Of a DNA stretch of 64,000 bases, positions 35,472 through 47,781 are shown piece by piece. The stretch is from contig JAPTYO010000011.1 of the NCBI GenBank assembly GCA_036873135.1, positions 17,804,747-17,868,746 on the forward strand. The letters are read 5' to 3'. The DNA comes from Clarkia xantiana subsp. parviflora (Eukaryota > Streptophyta > Magnoliopsida > Myrtales > Onagraceae). The notes beneath the pieces were generated by a model. It worked only from the letters and a program-made list of their open reading frames with translations. It had not been told where the DNA came from and made no database searches. Positions within the stretch are counted from its first letter, which is position 1, and every line of letters starts with the position of its first letter. Both the position numbers and the translations under genes were made by a program.

Positions 35472-36196
35472 ATTGCTACTTAAACTTTGGCTCAATTACA
35501 AATCATTATATGAACTTTTGAGTCTGTCTGCCCTATAAATACAGTATCAATCCTTCACATTTGAACACACCTTTGGAAATTCATTCTCTCTATTCTTCTT
35601 CGATTTCCGCCTCTCTGAGTTTATCTGTTCCTGCTACTGCGTTCATCAGGTTATTGTATATGTTTATTTTATTCGTTCAGGTTCTTCAATCTGTTCATTT
35701 AATTCGTCCTCTAGAAGTGTCATATTTGTTCTTATATTGAATTTCTGTCGTCGTTGTCGGCTTGAATTAAAAATCCTGTTGTGTTCAGGTATTGAGTTCG
35801 GTCGAACGTGTTCGTGCGTAACACGATTTGACGACACTGGTGAATCCTGGGAGGTGATCGCCCCGTGTTTAAACTCCTTTGCATAACCTGAGGTTGGAGT
35901 GGGACGAAATTGCCTTAACGAGACCGTGATCAGCACGGGCCTCAGTATTAATATCACGTTTTCGTCTTTCTCGATTTTACGTGTAATTTCGGAGTTGTTA
36001 ATATCTTGCATGATAATTCGATATAATTATATGTAAGAACCAGAAATTTGACTATTTACATTTTAATCCCTGAAGTTTCAAAGATTGCAAATTGATCCCT
36101 CAACTTTTGTGTTTTGCAGTTTTGACCCTGATATTTGCCAACAATTGCTACTTAAACTTTGGCTCAATTACAAATCATTACATGAACTTTGATTTT
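34843..36196. repeat. 677-bp tandem duplication across the solo LTR end
   Basis: Unit 1 is 34843-35519 and unit 2 is 35520-36196 (672 bp, after loss of a 5-bp GGTTC). Each contains the last 630 bp of the LTR, the ATTGC duplication and about 45 bp of foldback DNA. About a dozen substitutions separate them. Because the unit crosses the LTR boundary, it arose after the LTR insertion. Confidence 0.92.
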
Positions 36197-36605
36197 TTAA
36201 AATTGGCTACCTGAACTTTTAATTTCCAAGCAAATTGCCATCTCTATTTTTTTTAGTCAAACTGGACAGAAAATGAGCATGTTCTGACCACGTGGGGGTC
36301 TTTTCATGTATACCGAAGATGGAATAAGACATAAATTAAAAGGATTACAACAAAAGACTTTAAATTGGACGCACAATTGAAATGTGTCGTTGATATTGGG
36401 AGGAAGTCCAATTAAGCATCCAATTGAAGTGATTCGATGCAGTCCTCTCAATTTATGCATAATTCCATCTTGGGTACATACGAAAAGAGAGGTAGCAATT
36501 TGCTCGGTAATTGAAAATTAGGGTACTCATTTAAATTTTTTTTTTTAAAGTTCATATAACAATTTATAATTAGATGATAGTTTAGCTAGCAAGTTGGTTA
36601 TTACC

Positions 36606-37096
36606 ACATAATATAATGATATGCAATTTTATATAAAACTAAATTTTCAATAGTACATATTATGAAATACATAAAATAAAATAAATCTATCAAAAAATTA
36701 AAAAATTCTAGGAAATATACACTTTTAAAAATTATTTACTTATAATTTTTTAATTAGGGTTATATATTTAATTTATATATATATTTTTTATATAATATAT
36801 ATCATTCTGAAATTTCAAAATTTTTGTTTGCTTTATAGAAGTTATTTTAGAATCATAATAAAATTTATGGTATTTTTAATAATATTAGAAAATATATTTC
36901 AACCATAGTTCACGGAAAAATTAATAAATTAGTAAATTGCATGTTAATAGAAATTTGGCTAACAATTTGCTAAAAATAATTAAGCTAACAAATTGTAAAT
37001 TCTTATGAACTCCAAGGATTCATATCACATGTCTACATTTTCTACCGCAGATCGTGCCTCACCGTTGTGATTTTGTCACGTGTACTTGGTGTAATT
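36606..37096. other. AT-rich flank of the nested cluster
   Basis: Very AT-rich DNA with no gene. It ends at the TAATT before TGATGGG, where element R begins. Whether TAATT is a target duplication of R cannot be tested because the right end of R is outside the window. Confidence 0.5.
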
Positions 37097-37183
37097 TGAT
37101 GGGTTCCGTTGTAGCCGCGAAGCCCTTTAACGACGAGTAAACGGTGAATAGGCCCACTGGGCCCTAAAAGAGGTCAAGAAGAC
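37097..37183 (+). mobile_element. 5' LTR of R, outer fragment (87 bp)
   Basis: TGATGGGTTCCGTTGTAGCCG matches the LTR start of L and E3 (TGATGGGTTCCGATGTAATCG). GGCCCACTGGGCC also aligns. It ends with AAGAC, the left copy of the duplication made by H. The LTR continues at 56015. Confidence 0.88.
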
Positions 37184-37935
37184 TGATGGATAAATGTCCA
37201 ATTCGGGTTCGTATTTACATTGCGGGCCTCGTAAACGTGTCAAAAATTACATCTCGGTTTAAAAACATCTCCTACGGTATCAAAACGGTCCGGAAGCGCA
37301 TTTACGCGCGTCCGGACCTCCGGGTTGCGCGGCAATCCGGACCTCGAATTGCCCAAATTCGACGAGGTCCGGATTGCCCTATGGGTATCACGCGACTACC
37401 GTATCCGCGATTACCGTTGCGTGTAGAGAAGTCAAGTTCGCACATTACCAATATGGATGACGGTTACCGCATGATCTTGAATCGTCATCAAACTGCTCTA
37501 AAACCGGGTCCGGTCTCAAGAAAGCCTATAAATAGGAGGTCTTGGCCACCCATTTTCACACATTCTCTCATTTGCCCAACTTTGGTATTTTGAGCTCTGA
37601 CTTCTCTCTAGAAATTCTCTCTCTCTAGAAATTACCTTTTTGCCCTTATAGTGACTTAAGCATCGGAGAGGGCTCCGCTTGCACCACCCCCCCCCCCCCC
37701 CCTCTCCGTGCTAGCATTGGTCCTTGGTGCAGGATCCGACGCTTGAGACACAACCTTGCCGAGTCACAACCTTACCGAGTCCCAGCCTTACCGAGTCACA
37801 GCCATATCGAGACACAATCCTCATACGGAGCAAGTCTGAACACTCGTTAGTAGCCCAACCTCCGTCCGACGAAAGGATCACAGCCCGCACTACCACAGAC
37901 GCATCCTCACGACCTTGTTCAATCCGGACGCAACA
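37184..37935 (+). mobile_element. 5' LTR of H (752 bp)
   Basis: TGATGGATAAATG to GACGCAACA. TATA box TATAAATA at 37527-37534. It contains a run of about 17 C at 37686-37702 where the 3' LTR has 7, and lacks a roughly 50-bp GC-rich expansion seen in the 3' LTR. Confidence 0.94.
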
Positions 37936-37952
37936 TTGGCGCCGTCTACGTG
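37936..37952 (+). promoter_or_regulatory. Primer-binding site of H
   Basis: TTGGCGCCGTCTACGTG directly follows the LTR end CAACA. The core TTGGCGCCGTC is shared with M and R. Confidence 0.8.
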
Positions 37953-37986
37953 ATTCGAACAACAAGCTACCGTACCGCAGAAATCA

Positions 37987-40400
37987 TGACGAGTGATCAC
38001 AACCCTCCCGAAGAGGTGAAAAACCCAAGAAAAAGGCCCGGGCGCCCCAGGAAATCCCCAGCAAACAAAAGAACAGGAGGCCAAGCTCCAGCTGGGAGCC
38101 AGTCGGGACCCTCCCACATCCCAAGAGCTACTTCCATAGCTTCATCCATACCGACTGACAATGCGCCCAACGCACAGCACAGAGAGCCAAGGGACAAACA
38201 TCACGCATATCCACCTGGTTTTGAACCAGAAACGCACGAAGCTGAATCCCAAATGCCGCATGGCGAACAAACAACAGGGGAAAACCCAATGCCCGCCGTT
38301 ACTCCAGCGATGATGGCTGCGCTGGAAGAGTTACTCGCATTCCGCGAGTCTCTAAAAAACCAAGGATACGCAGCTCAACCACCTCCGGCCAACCAACAGT
38401 ATGCTGCGCCAGCAAGAGAGATGTCGCAAGACACTACTCGCTACGGCAATCCTTTCCAGGGTAGGAACCAACACGCAAGGTATGAACCTGCACGGTCATA
38501 CACTCCTTTCCAAGGAGCCCAACAATGGAGGAACGAAAGGCAGCCCCCATTCTACCACCCACAGCAGCCAACAAGAGATGATCCTTTTCAGGCCAAAAGC
38601 AGGGATCAATCTGACATCTACCACGACAATGATCAGCAAAATCCTTCAACAGGATATGCTGAACCGGTAAAAGGGTTTACCGCTGAGATGTTAGAAGAAA
38701 TGGTGGAGAAGAAGATGAAGGAAGCAAAGATGAAGGGTATGTACGCTCTTGAAGAAAGGGCGTCACATCCATTCGCTGACCACTTGATGGACAGTCGCGT
38801 CCCAGACGCACTGTATCGAATTGGAGGGGACCTCTACCGAGGAAAAGGAGACCCAGTTGAACACGTGCAAAAGCACGAGGCCTCTCTTCTAGGCAGAACA
38901 AAGAACCCACACCATTTCGCAATGACGTTTTCACAAACTCTTGCCGGGACAGCAGCACACTGGTTCTTCTCTCTGCCACGCGAAAGCGTTACTTCATGGG
39001 CAGACCTAAAGGCCAAATTCATTCAACGATACATGGGCGAGCGCACATTGTTGAAAGGGGCAAACGCTCTGGACAACGTTCAACAACAAAACGAAGAGTC
39101 TCTTGCCGACTACTACGTCCGCTTCAATCAGAACATCTCTGATATTCAGGGGAACCTGACTGAAGGAGAAATTGTTTGAGCATTCATTCGAAACCTCGGA
39201 CGAAGAGGCAATGCCCTAGCTGAAAAAATGGCAAAGCGCCCAGCGGAATCCATGGAAGAATTAGCTGCAAGAGTCAAAGAATACATAGACCTCGAAAGAT
39301 TCAGAAGCCAGAACAAGGCAAAAATCGCTGCAGCAAAGGCAAAAGATAATCGAAAGCAGAACCAACCAAAACCACACCCAAGTGGTCAACAAGGAAGACA
39401 TTGGCAACCGCAGCCGAAAAGACCTTTCCAAGGAGATTTTCAGAAGCCAAAGGAAGTAAATCTTGCCGACTGCATTCCTTTGAATGCCCCGCTGTCTGTA
39501 ATTTTGAAAGAAATGAAGGACGCAAATATGTGGAAGGAGCCAAACAACTTCAGGAAAGGCCCACTGGGGAGAGACAAGGACAAGTGGTGCGAAAACCACG
39601 AGGTCTTTGGCCACGAGACCGATAGCTGTGTCAGTCTGCGCTTCCGAATTAACAACTTCGTCCTCAAAGGCGAATTGAAACAGTTTGTCGACCAAGGCAA
39701 CAACCCCTCGAGAAAGGCTCAACCAGAGTCATCAAAAAGAGGAAACAAGGGAAAAGAGAAGGTCAATGACAATCCTCCGCCAGCTAAGCGAGGTGTAATC
39801 AACGTTATACACGGAGGGCCTGCCGCCGGAGGACAAGTATCTAATGCTTGGGACATTTATGCGTCCCAAGCAGCAACTCTGCCGAAGTACGGAAAGCGCA
39901 AGCAACCTGAGCAAGAAGACACAGTCATCCAATTCTCCAGGGAAGACTTAAAGCATATCGTTTACCCCCACGATGATGCTTTAGTCATTACTATGGACAT
40001 TGACGGGTACGATGTGAAAAGAATTCTTGTGGATGGTGGAAGTTCCGCTGACATTCTACATGTCAGAGTCCTGGAGCAACTAGGAAAATCTGTCAAGGAC
40101 TTGTCCCCAGGAACCTTCTCATTAGTCAGCTTCGCAGGAGCAGCTACACAACCCCTGGGTACAATCACACTTCCTGTCATCCTTGGCCAGGGGTGGAGAG
40201 CATTGCATATCAACGCCACTTTCGTAGTTGTAGAATCTCTCGGAGCCTACAACGGAATCTTGGGACGAACAACGATCAATCCCTATGTGATCGTGCCCTC
40301 CACCGTCCACCAAAAGATGAAGTTCCCGACGGAGTATGGGATTGGGGAAGTGCTAGGCGATCAAATAACCGCAAGACGTTGTTACGTCAATGCCTTGAGA
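37987..40400 (+). pseudogene. gag-pro: Element H gag and protease
   Basis: It starts MTSDHNPPEEV shortly after the primer site. A long Pro/Gln-rich N-terminus is followed by a coiled segment (MLEEMVEKKMKEAK), the capsid-like domain (GDPVEHVQKHEASLLG, HWFFSLPRESVTSWADL, FIQRYMGERTL, SLADYYVRFNQ), a zinc knuckle of CX2HX4HX4C form ([15 protein letters not shown]), a basic linker with VINVIHGG, and protease with [10 protein letters not shown] and [10 protein letters not shown]. One TGA stop at 39177-39179 interrupts the capsid part after TEGEIV; otherwise the frame continues unchanged. It is structurally like the L/R gag but lacks the RS repeat tail. Confidence 0.88.
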
Positions 40401-40790
40401 GCAAAGCACCAATACCATGTTTCCATGATAAATTCCTTCAAGAGGCAGAAAGTTGTTGATGAAAGAAAGAAGCAACTGATGAAACAAGCTGTTACAGTTT
40501 GGAACCAACAAGGAAGCATCCAGTTCTCACCATGGCACCAGATTTGGCTCGTTAAGCAGGGAGAAGACGAGCCAATAATGGAATATTTCATCAAATTTGC
40601 CTCCAACGCCTCAACAGCGAAAGCAACAAGAGAAGAAGTGATAAGTGTGTTCTATGCAAACATGAACGCAAAATCTTTCCTTCTCTTTGGACGGACTCAT
40701 GGATGGAAAACAACAAAAACCATGGCAGATCTAAAGGATAAGCTTGAGACTGCAGTCTTATGCGAACAAGAACTGAGGTGGGGTACACCC

Positions 40791-41549
40791 TGTTGGATCA
40801 CGGGCGAAGCTCCGTTACGTCCTTGACGGAAAGCTTTGGACTCCTGGGCTCCGCGTAATCCTGCAAAAGGGGATGACCTGGGTGGTGACCCAGAATCCCT
40901 CTCCGATGCTTAAATGAGTATGTGATCAATGGGTGGTAAGCAGAAGTTCTAAGTTCGTATTAGATGATTGTTTTCTGAGGTAACTTCCTCCTTTATATAG
41001 GAGGGGAAGTTACTCAGTTACCTGTTACTGCGCCTGGCAGTTTTACCCATGATTCCGTGTATCTCGCCACGATTCCGCATATCTCGGTCGGGATTCCGTA
41101 TATCTCGCCCCACGCTCTGCGTATCTTACCCGTACTCCGCGTATCTCGGGCACGCCCTGCGTATCTCGGGGGGTTTATCTTTATCTCTAACCGTCTCCCA
41201 CTACTCTATCTAGTAGGCGGGTTTCTCGGTCTTTATCCTCTGATCACAAGTCACGATTCCTGTCGGGGACTCCAGAGTTGTCTCATTCTAGGTCACCACC
41301 CAGGACCTTCAGTCTCTACGGGACAGGTCCAGCCTCTGCGGGGCTTTAGTATCGGGGCCTTTACTAAGGCATATCGGGGCCTGCTCAGAGGCTTCTTGTC
41401 GGGAGCATCTAGCTCATGTGTCGGGGCCGCTAAAGTCGGGACCCTTCATACTGGGCCTCTGGGCCTTCCGGGCTTTTCACGAGGCCCACTGGACCTACTC
41501 GCCATCCATTGGCTATTAACGGGGCTAACGATTACATCGGAACCCATCA
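40791..41549 (-). mobile_element. 3' LTR of E3 (759 bp)
   Basis: TGTTGGATCAC to ACCCATCA on plus. TATA box at 40992-40999 (TTTATATA on plus, TATATAAA on minus). The CTCGCC/CTCGGG word array lies at about 41055-41170 in U3. Confidence 0.95.
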
Positions 41550-41561
41550 TTTGCCCCCAAG
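41550..41561 (-). promoter_or_regulatory. Polypurine tract of E3
   Basis: On minus, CTTGGGGGCAAA precedes the LTR start TGATGGG. Confidence 0.8.
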
Positions 41562-42659
41562 ACATGGGGGACTTTTAGTTCGTCATGTCTTCCAGCTCCA
41601 AACCTCCCGACCTCACCTGTCAGAGGCTTTTGTCTCCATACCTCCCGATACTGCCGTCGGAGGCTTTTGTCTTCGTACCTCCCGATACTGCCGTCGGAGG
41701 CTTTTGTCTTCGTACCTCCGATACCGCCGTCAGAGGCTTTTGTCTTCAAACCTCTTGATATGTTAATCAGAGGCTTTTACCTTGCGCACAATTTTCGAAT
41801 GACAGAGTTTCTCACTCATGATTGTCTTGGGCCCACTGGACTCTCTGGGCAGTTGCCATATCCGAGGAGACTCCTCGGTTACTCCACCACTTAAGGCTTC
41901 TCGTCCATGTCGTTCAAGGTGATTTCATACATCTCTCGCGACGTTTTTCTCGGGACTTTACCACTTAAGGTTTCTCGTCCAATCGGGACTTCACCACTTA
42001 AGGTTTCTCGTCTAATCGGGATTTCGCCACTTAAGGTTTCTTGTCCAATCGGGACTTCACCACTTAAGGTTTCTCGTCTAATCGGGACTTCACCACTTAA
42101 GGTTTCTTGTCCAATCGGGACTTCACCACTTAAGGTTTCTCGTCTAATCGGGACTTCACCACTTAAGGTTTCTTGTCCCTGCCTTTCGAGGCCATTTTCC
42201 ACATCACTTAAGATGATTTTCACACCTCCTAGGGCTTTTACCGCGCCAAATCTGACGACTTTAGTCGTACCCTTTAAGGGCTTTTATCGCGCCTTTACTA
42301 GACGGCTTAATCGTACCCTTTAAGGCTTTTTGCCGCATCATATAGACGACTTACGCGTACCTGCTAAGGCTTTTTCATACCCGTTAAGGCTTTTGGCCGC
42401 ATCATATAGACGACTTACGCGGACCCATTAGGGCCTTTTCGTACCTAGGCTTTTGATTGCATCATAAAGACGACTTACACATACCCCGTAGGGCTTTTGT
42501 CCGTACCTGTTAAGGCTTTTGGCCGCATCATATAGACGACTTACGCATACCCCGCAGGGCTTTTTTCCGTACCTGTTAAGGCTTTTCTCGTACCTCGGAA
42601 GGCTTTTCTCGTACCTCGGAAGGCTTTTCTCGTACCTCGGAAGGCTTTTGTCGCGTCCT
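41562..42659. repeat. Tandem-repeat region of E3 (33-bp and about 60-bp units)
   Basis: Three repeat classes in a row: CCGATACYGCCGTCGGAGG words (about 41620-41770), a 33-bp unit starting CGGGACTTCACCACTTAAG with about seven copies (41954-42175), and the CGCATCATATAGACGACTT units (about 42290-42660) ending in three CTCGTACCTCGGAAGGCTTTT copies. The region joins directly to the LTR-proximal block, so the antisense gene has been removed precisely between the first and second classes as compared with L. Confidence 0.85.
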
Positions 42660-44309
42660 TCAGGACGTCTTAATCGGATTGATAGATAACTTGCGCCATT
42701 CGCGGCGACTTAATATCAAACATGATACTTCTTCAAGTGTTCGCCACTGAAGGAATGCCTCAACGTCTTGCCATCGAGGTCTTCTAGCTTGTACGCATTC
42801 GGGGGCCGGCATCCCTACGATCTTGTAAGGTCCCTCCCATTTCGGTGATAACTTGTTGATCCGATCTTGATGAACGAACTCGTTCCTCCGCCAGACAAGT
42901 TCTCCCACGAAGAATTGTCGGGACTTGACACGCCGATTGTAATATCGGGCTGTTGCCAGACGCATCCGAGCCTGGACTTCATCAGCCTTCCACCTCTTTT
43001 CCCCGAGTAAGTCTAAGTCTAGACGTCTCATTTCCTCGTTTGTCAGAGGCTCGTAGTATTTTGCGCGGTGGGACGCCACCGCTATCTTCACGGGAGCGAC
43101 TGCCTCCGTGCCATAGACCAGGCCAAACGGAGTTTCCCCCGTCGATTGCTTGGGTGTTGTTCTAACAGCCCAAAGCACGTTCTCAAGCTCATCCAGCCAA
43201 TGGCCCTGCAAGGTGTAGACTCTCTTCTTCAAGCCATCCATCACGATCTTGTTGGCTGATTCTACTTGACCATTGGTTTGAGCGTGGTGGACTGAAGCGG
43301 TCCGATGTTCGATATTCAACTCCTCCAGGTACTCCTTCAACTGAGCCCCATTAAACGGAGGGCCGTTGTCGCTGATCAACACTCGAGGAATCCCATACCG
43401 GGATATGATTTGAGTTTGGAGGAATTTGAGGATCTGCTGCCCCGTCGTCCTGGCCAATGCCTTAGCTTCTATCCACTTCAAGAAGTAATCGATGGCCACG
43501 AGCAAGTACTTGCACTGACCTTTCGCTTGGGGAAGAGGTCCCACCAAGTCAATCCCCCATTGCGCGAAGGGCTATGCACTCCTGATGGGCATTAAGTCCG
43601 CGGCGGGAGCCACGATATTTGGAGCGTACCTTTGGCAGGCATCACAGGATCGGACCATTGCCGTTGCCTCCTTGTTCATCGAAGGCCAATAGTAGCCTAG
43701 ACTCAACGCCTTTCTCACGATGGATCGGGCCTCTTCATGACAGGCCGCGACTCTCTCGTGCAGCTCTCTCAGGATCCGATTTGTATCAGGCTCCGCCACA
43801 CATTTCAGAAAAGGCTTTACATGCCCCCTGTTGTATAACTGGTTGTCCACCATCACGTAATCGTTCGCAATTCGGCGTAGCCTGACAGCTGCCACTTCAT
43901 CATCGGGGAGTGCCCCCGTAGTCAAGTTTGTGACCATCGAGGTCATCCTTGTGGGTATCTGTTCTTCCTCCGATCTTACTTCAATGGAGCAAACCTCCGA
44001 GGGATCAATGGTAGAGATAATCATCCTCTCCAAAAAGTGCACCTTCCGATTTTCCTCGGGGGTTACTCCCAGAGCAAACCTGCTTAAGGCGTCTGCCTCC
44101 GCATTCTCTTCCCTTGGGATCGCCTTCGATGTCGAAGCTTTTAAAGCTTTCGCCTCGATGTCGAAGCTTTTGAAGCTTCCCTTCAAAGTCTGCACCTCGT
44201 GCAAATACTTCCTCATTGTCGGGCTCTTGGCTTCATAGTTCCCCTGGACTTGATTCACGATCGGCTTCATTGTTGGTGGCCCTAAACGTCAAGGCCAAGG
44301 CATATCGCA
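42660..44309 (-). pseudogene. pol: E3 second RNase H remnant and integrase
   Basis: The second RNase H has lost its middle (the EYEALITGL helix): the frame passes from the N-terminal NEAD-type sequence straight to IVNQVQGNYEAK, with a small duplicated word near SFDIEAKALK. EADALSRFA follows. Integrase has the zinc finger (HERVAACH..CDACQ), a TAG stop at 43572-43574 replacing Trp before PFAQ, all three catalytic residues (IDLVGPL-type with Met for Leu at the start of the frame, ISDNGPPF, QVESANK), and a one-base insertion in a G run near 42803 that changes the last 50 residues. Confidence 0.85.
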
Positions 44310-44495
44310 GGGGCTCGCCTCCACCAGGCGGTATCAATACGTGACTCGCCTCCACCGGGCGGTATCAATACGTGGCTCGCCTCCACCGGGCGGTATCAAT
44401 ACGTGGCTCGCCTCCACCGGGCGGTACCAATACGTGGCTCGCCTCCACTGGGCGGTACCAATACGTGGCTCGCCTCCACCGGGCGGTATCAATAC
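44310..44495. repeat. 31-bp minisatellite inside RNase H coding, 6 copies
   Basis: Unit GTGGCTCGCCTCCACCGGG plus GCGGTATCAATAC, repeated six times with few changes. L, M and R have one copy, coding IPPGGGEP in the second RNase H. As 31 is not a multiple of three, each copy shifts the frame, and IPPGGGEP returns every third copy. The array therefore destroys this RNase H. Confidence 0.95.
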
Positions 44496-45037
44496 GGGGC
44501 TTGCCCCCGATCCCTCTACACTTGAATAACCATCAGTGTACATCTCCCAGGTGTTCTCCTCATTCGGCTGTTCTGACTGTTCTGCTATCGGGACCTCCAT
44601 GGTCGGGTTCTTCGCCTTCAAGTCGGGTTGCCCCCTCAACAGGACCCGCTTCTTCCAGATCGGGTGCTGTAGACTGCTATGAAGTCCGCCAATGCCTGGC
44701 CCTTGATCGACCGTTCAACACCTGGACGATTCATCGCAGCTAATCGGCCGTTCAACACCTGAACCTCCCGATGGGTTTTCGGAGACTGCATCTCCTCGAT
44801 TGCTCTCAACTTCTCAGGATTCACCTCAATTCCTCTTTGGCTCACCATAAAGCCCAGGAACTTTCCCGAGTTCACTCCGAAAGCGCACTTGTCCGGATTC
44901 AAACAAACCTGATGAAACTTCATCCGCTCAAACGCCACCGCCAAGTTGCGGACATGGTTTCCTACCTGTCGGGACTTCACCAACATGTCATCCACATAGG
45001 CTTTTTTCAAGTCGCGGAGTCGACATACATCCGCCAC
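44496..45037 (-). pseudogene. pol: E3 reverse transcriptase remnant
   Basis: The frame keeps YVDDMLVKSRQ, the thumb (CAFGVNSGKFLGFMVSQRG, EEMQSPKTHREV) and NGRLAAMNR, then jumps to KGQALADFI of the connection RNase H. The fingers and first palm block between WRMYVD and EAYVDD, about 90 residues including the catalytic Asp of FMDAYSGYNQ, are deleted. This RT cannot be active. Confidence 0.88.
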
Positions 45038-47745
45038 TTCCCGTTACTCTTCCTCACCAGGACCGGGTTAGCGACCCAAGTCTGGAATCGGAGTTCCTTG
45101 ATGAATCCAGCGTCGAGCAGTATGCCTACCTCCTGCTGGATCGCGATCCTCTTGTTCGCGCCCATCAGACGCCTTCTCTGCGCGATAGGTTTGATTGCGG
45201 GATCAATCTTCAGCTCGTGCACTATCACGTCGGGGCTGATTCCTGGCATATCACTTGGTGACCAGGCAAACAACTCCTTGAACTCCTTCAGGAGCTCGAT
45301 CAGCTCTCGGGCTCTTTCTTCCGACAAAGCAGATCCGATCTTCACCTTTCTTCGAGGTCCATCAATCTCAACCTCCTTCAGATCCTCCATGGGGGCAGGC
45401 CGCCCAAACTCCTCTCGAGGATCGGCATCAGTCTGAAGGACAGTCATGGCTTCCCTCCTTCTTCTTCGGGTAGCGTTAACATAGCATTTTCGCGATGCCA
45501 CTTGGTCACCCTTGACCTCTCCGACTCTGTTGTCAGTCGGGAACTTCATCTTCTGGTGGACCGTCGAAGCGACTGCCATGAGAGGGTTGATAGTGGTCCT
45601 CCCGATAATAGCGTTGTATGCCCCCGCAGACTCCACTACGACGAAATCTACGTTTCGCTTCTCCATCTTCCAGCCACTACCAAACTCCACTGGTAAGGTA
45701 ATCATTCCCAACGGGTAAGAAGTGGAACCAGAGAATCCCATCATCGGGAAGTCCACCTGTGTCAGGTCCTTTTTCGTCTTTCCCATGGCTTCCAGAGCGT
45801 CCATGAAAAGGATGTCGGAGGAACTCCCTCCGTCTATCAGGATCCGCTTCATCTCGAATCCGTCCACGTCCAGGGTCACGACCAAGGCGTCGTCGTGAGG
45901 GCTCTCCACGCCTACTAGATCCTCCGCCGAGAAAGAAATCACCATTTCCTCCTTCAAGGTCCACGACCGGGACCTTTTGCCTAGCACCACCGCGGCAGAT
46001 ATGCGGGAAGCGTAGTTCTCCCGAGAAGCAGAGGTATCACCTCCCGCTGCCATTCCTCCATGGATGACGTTGATGGTTCCCCGCCTCTCCTTGCGGGCAC
46101 CTGAACCTGAGGCTTCTGGCTCAACCTTCTTCTTCTTCGGGGATCGGTCGCGGGACTTGGAACGGGATCGTGACCGACTTCTGGAACGGGATCGGCACCG
46201 CCCCCTTCCGACGAATTCTTTTAGCTTCCCCTTCTGGATCAGCTTCTCAATTTCCTTCTTCAACTCCCGACTGTTTTCGGTGTCGTGGCCATTGGCTCGA
46301 TGGTAGCGACAGTAACGGTCAGGACGGCCTCCTAGGAATTCGCCTTCTTTCCTCGGGGGGTATCGAGCGAGACCCTGTCTGTCCATCACAGCTAACACAG
46401 AGGTCATCGAGCTATTGATGGGAACGGCCCGACCTTCTCGGTTATCCTTCCTCGGAGGACGCTTGTCTTCTCTTTTATCGGGACGACCACGGTTCCTACT
46501 TCCTTCCGACTTGTCGCTCCCTTTGCGATCATCCGATAGCTTGGACGATAGCTTTCCTCTCCCCGACTTCGGGGGATCGAGTTCTCCGGCAGCAATCTTC
46601 GACTCCTGGACGTCGATTTGTTGTTTCACCCTCGCTTGCAGGGCCTCCATGCTCCACACAGCCTTCGCGGCTACGCTGTGCATCAGGTCGGAACCGTACG
46701 GAGCGCTCAAGTTCCGCAGGAAAGTGCGGATGGTTTCTCCCTCCGAGATTTCTTCATCAATCTCCGCGGCACTCGCAGTGAACCGTTGGTAGTAGTATGC
46801 CAACGATTCATCGGGTCTCTGCACCACCTGGGTCAAGGACCTTACACTCTTCAGAAGACGCCTCCGACCCTGGTACTGCTTGATGAAGCGATCGTGCATA
46901 TCAGCCCAGCACGTGATGCATCCTGGCGGGAGGCTGAAGAACCAAGTCATGGCCCTTTCTCCCAGGGTTATCGGGAACAATGAACAGATGAGGTCATCAT
47001 TCGACGTTCGTCCCATGCAGGCTTGGACATGCCTCTGAACATGGCGAACTGGGTCCCCCTCACCATCGTACTCCTTGATGGTCGGAATACCTAGCCCGGG
47101 CGGGGCGACGGTATCTATCAGCCGCGGCACGAAAGGATGGCTGGACCGATCCCTTAGCTCCGATGTCATCTGCTTCTGATCACCCATGCAGATGCTAACA
47201 ATCTTCACCACCTGATCGGGGGTGATGGGGCCATTCAGGGGAATGGTCCTATTCTGCACTGGTCCCGGGCCGTCGACCACGAACTTCTCCAGATGTGCTG
47301 GCTCCTTACCCTTGCTCCTGGGCGGAACCTCCTGTTCTTCAGGGTCCACCCTCGGCGGGGGTGGTGGTAACTCTTCTCGCGGAGGCAACTCCTCCGCCCT
47401 CCTAGCGGCCTCTCTTTTGTCCAGCAAGGAACATGGGCATAGCATCTGCTACTGCCTTGGCCAACTCCGAGTTCGAAGACGACCCTTCTTCCCTTCGCGG
47501 GACTCCTTCTCCTCCATGGCCTACCGGGTTTGGGGGAGCCTCATCTTCCTCCCTACGCGGGACATCCTGCCTGTTCCCCTCTGTGTCTCGGACTGAGACC
47601 TCATAGCCATCACCCTGCCCCCCTGTCTGGGAAAGAGCGGGGTTCTCACCTTGTTCAGCAGCACGTTCTGGTAACTGGGAATTCAGAGTTCCTGCGGGAC
47701 GGGAACTGCCAGCCTGAACTTGCTTCTTCTTGCCACCACCGGCCA
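45007..47745 (-). pseudogene. gag-pro: E3 gag and protease
   Basis: Start MAGGGKKKQV at about 47745. A short deletion at about 47440 (after ADAMPMF) shifts the frame, and the rest is one 812-residue open frame. It has capsid motifs (GEGDPVRHVQRHVQ, WFFSLPPGCITCWADM, FIKQYQGRRRLLKSV, SLAYYYQRFTAS), the zinc knuckle with its last Cys replaced by Ser (GHDTENS), an RS-repeat tail (about 12 Arg-Ser pairs), protease with ILIDGGSSSDI, and the linker WSPSDMPGISPD, ending at the RT deletion. It is the longest gag of this family in the window apart from R. Confidence 0.88.
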
Positions 47746-47781
47746 TTGATCTGGTAGAAGCTATCTTGACTTTTCGTAAGC

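Larger units (their letters stand above)
34322..36605. mobile_element. Older foldback element split by a solo LTR
   Basis: The left arm is 34322-34351 continued at 36144-36390. The right arm is about 36393-36605, read in reverse complement. Matching words are TAATAACCAA, TTGCTACTTAAACT, ATGAACTTT, AGCAAATTGCCA, AAGATGGAATAAG and ACATAAATTAAAAGGA. The left arm contains a 50-bp segment (GTCAAACTGGACAG region) that the right arm lacks. The arms only line up once the LTR at 34352-35471 and its duplicated part are removed. Confidence 0.75.
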
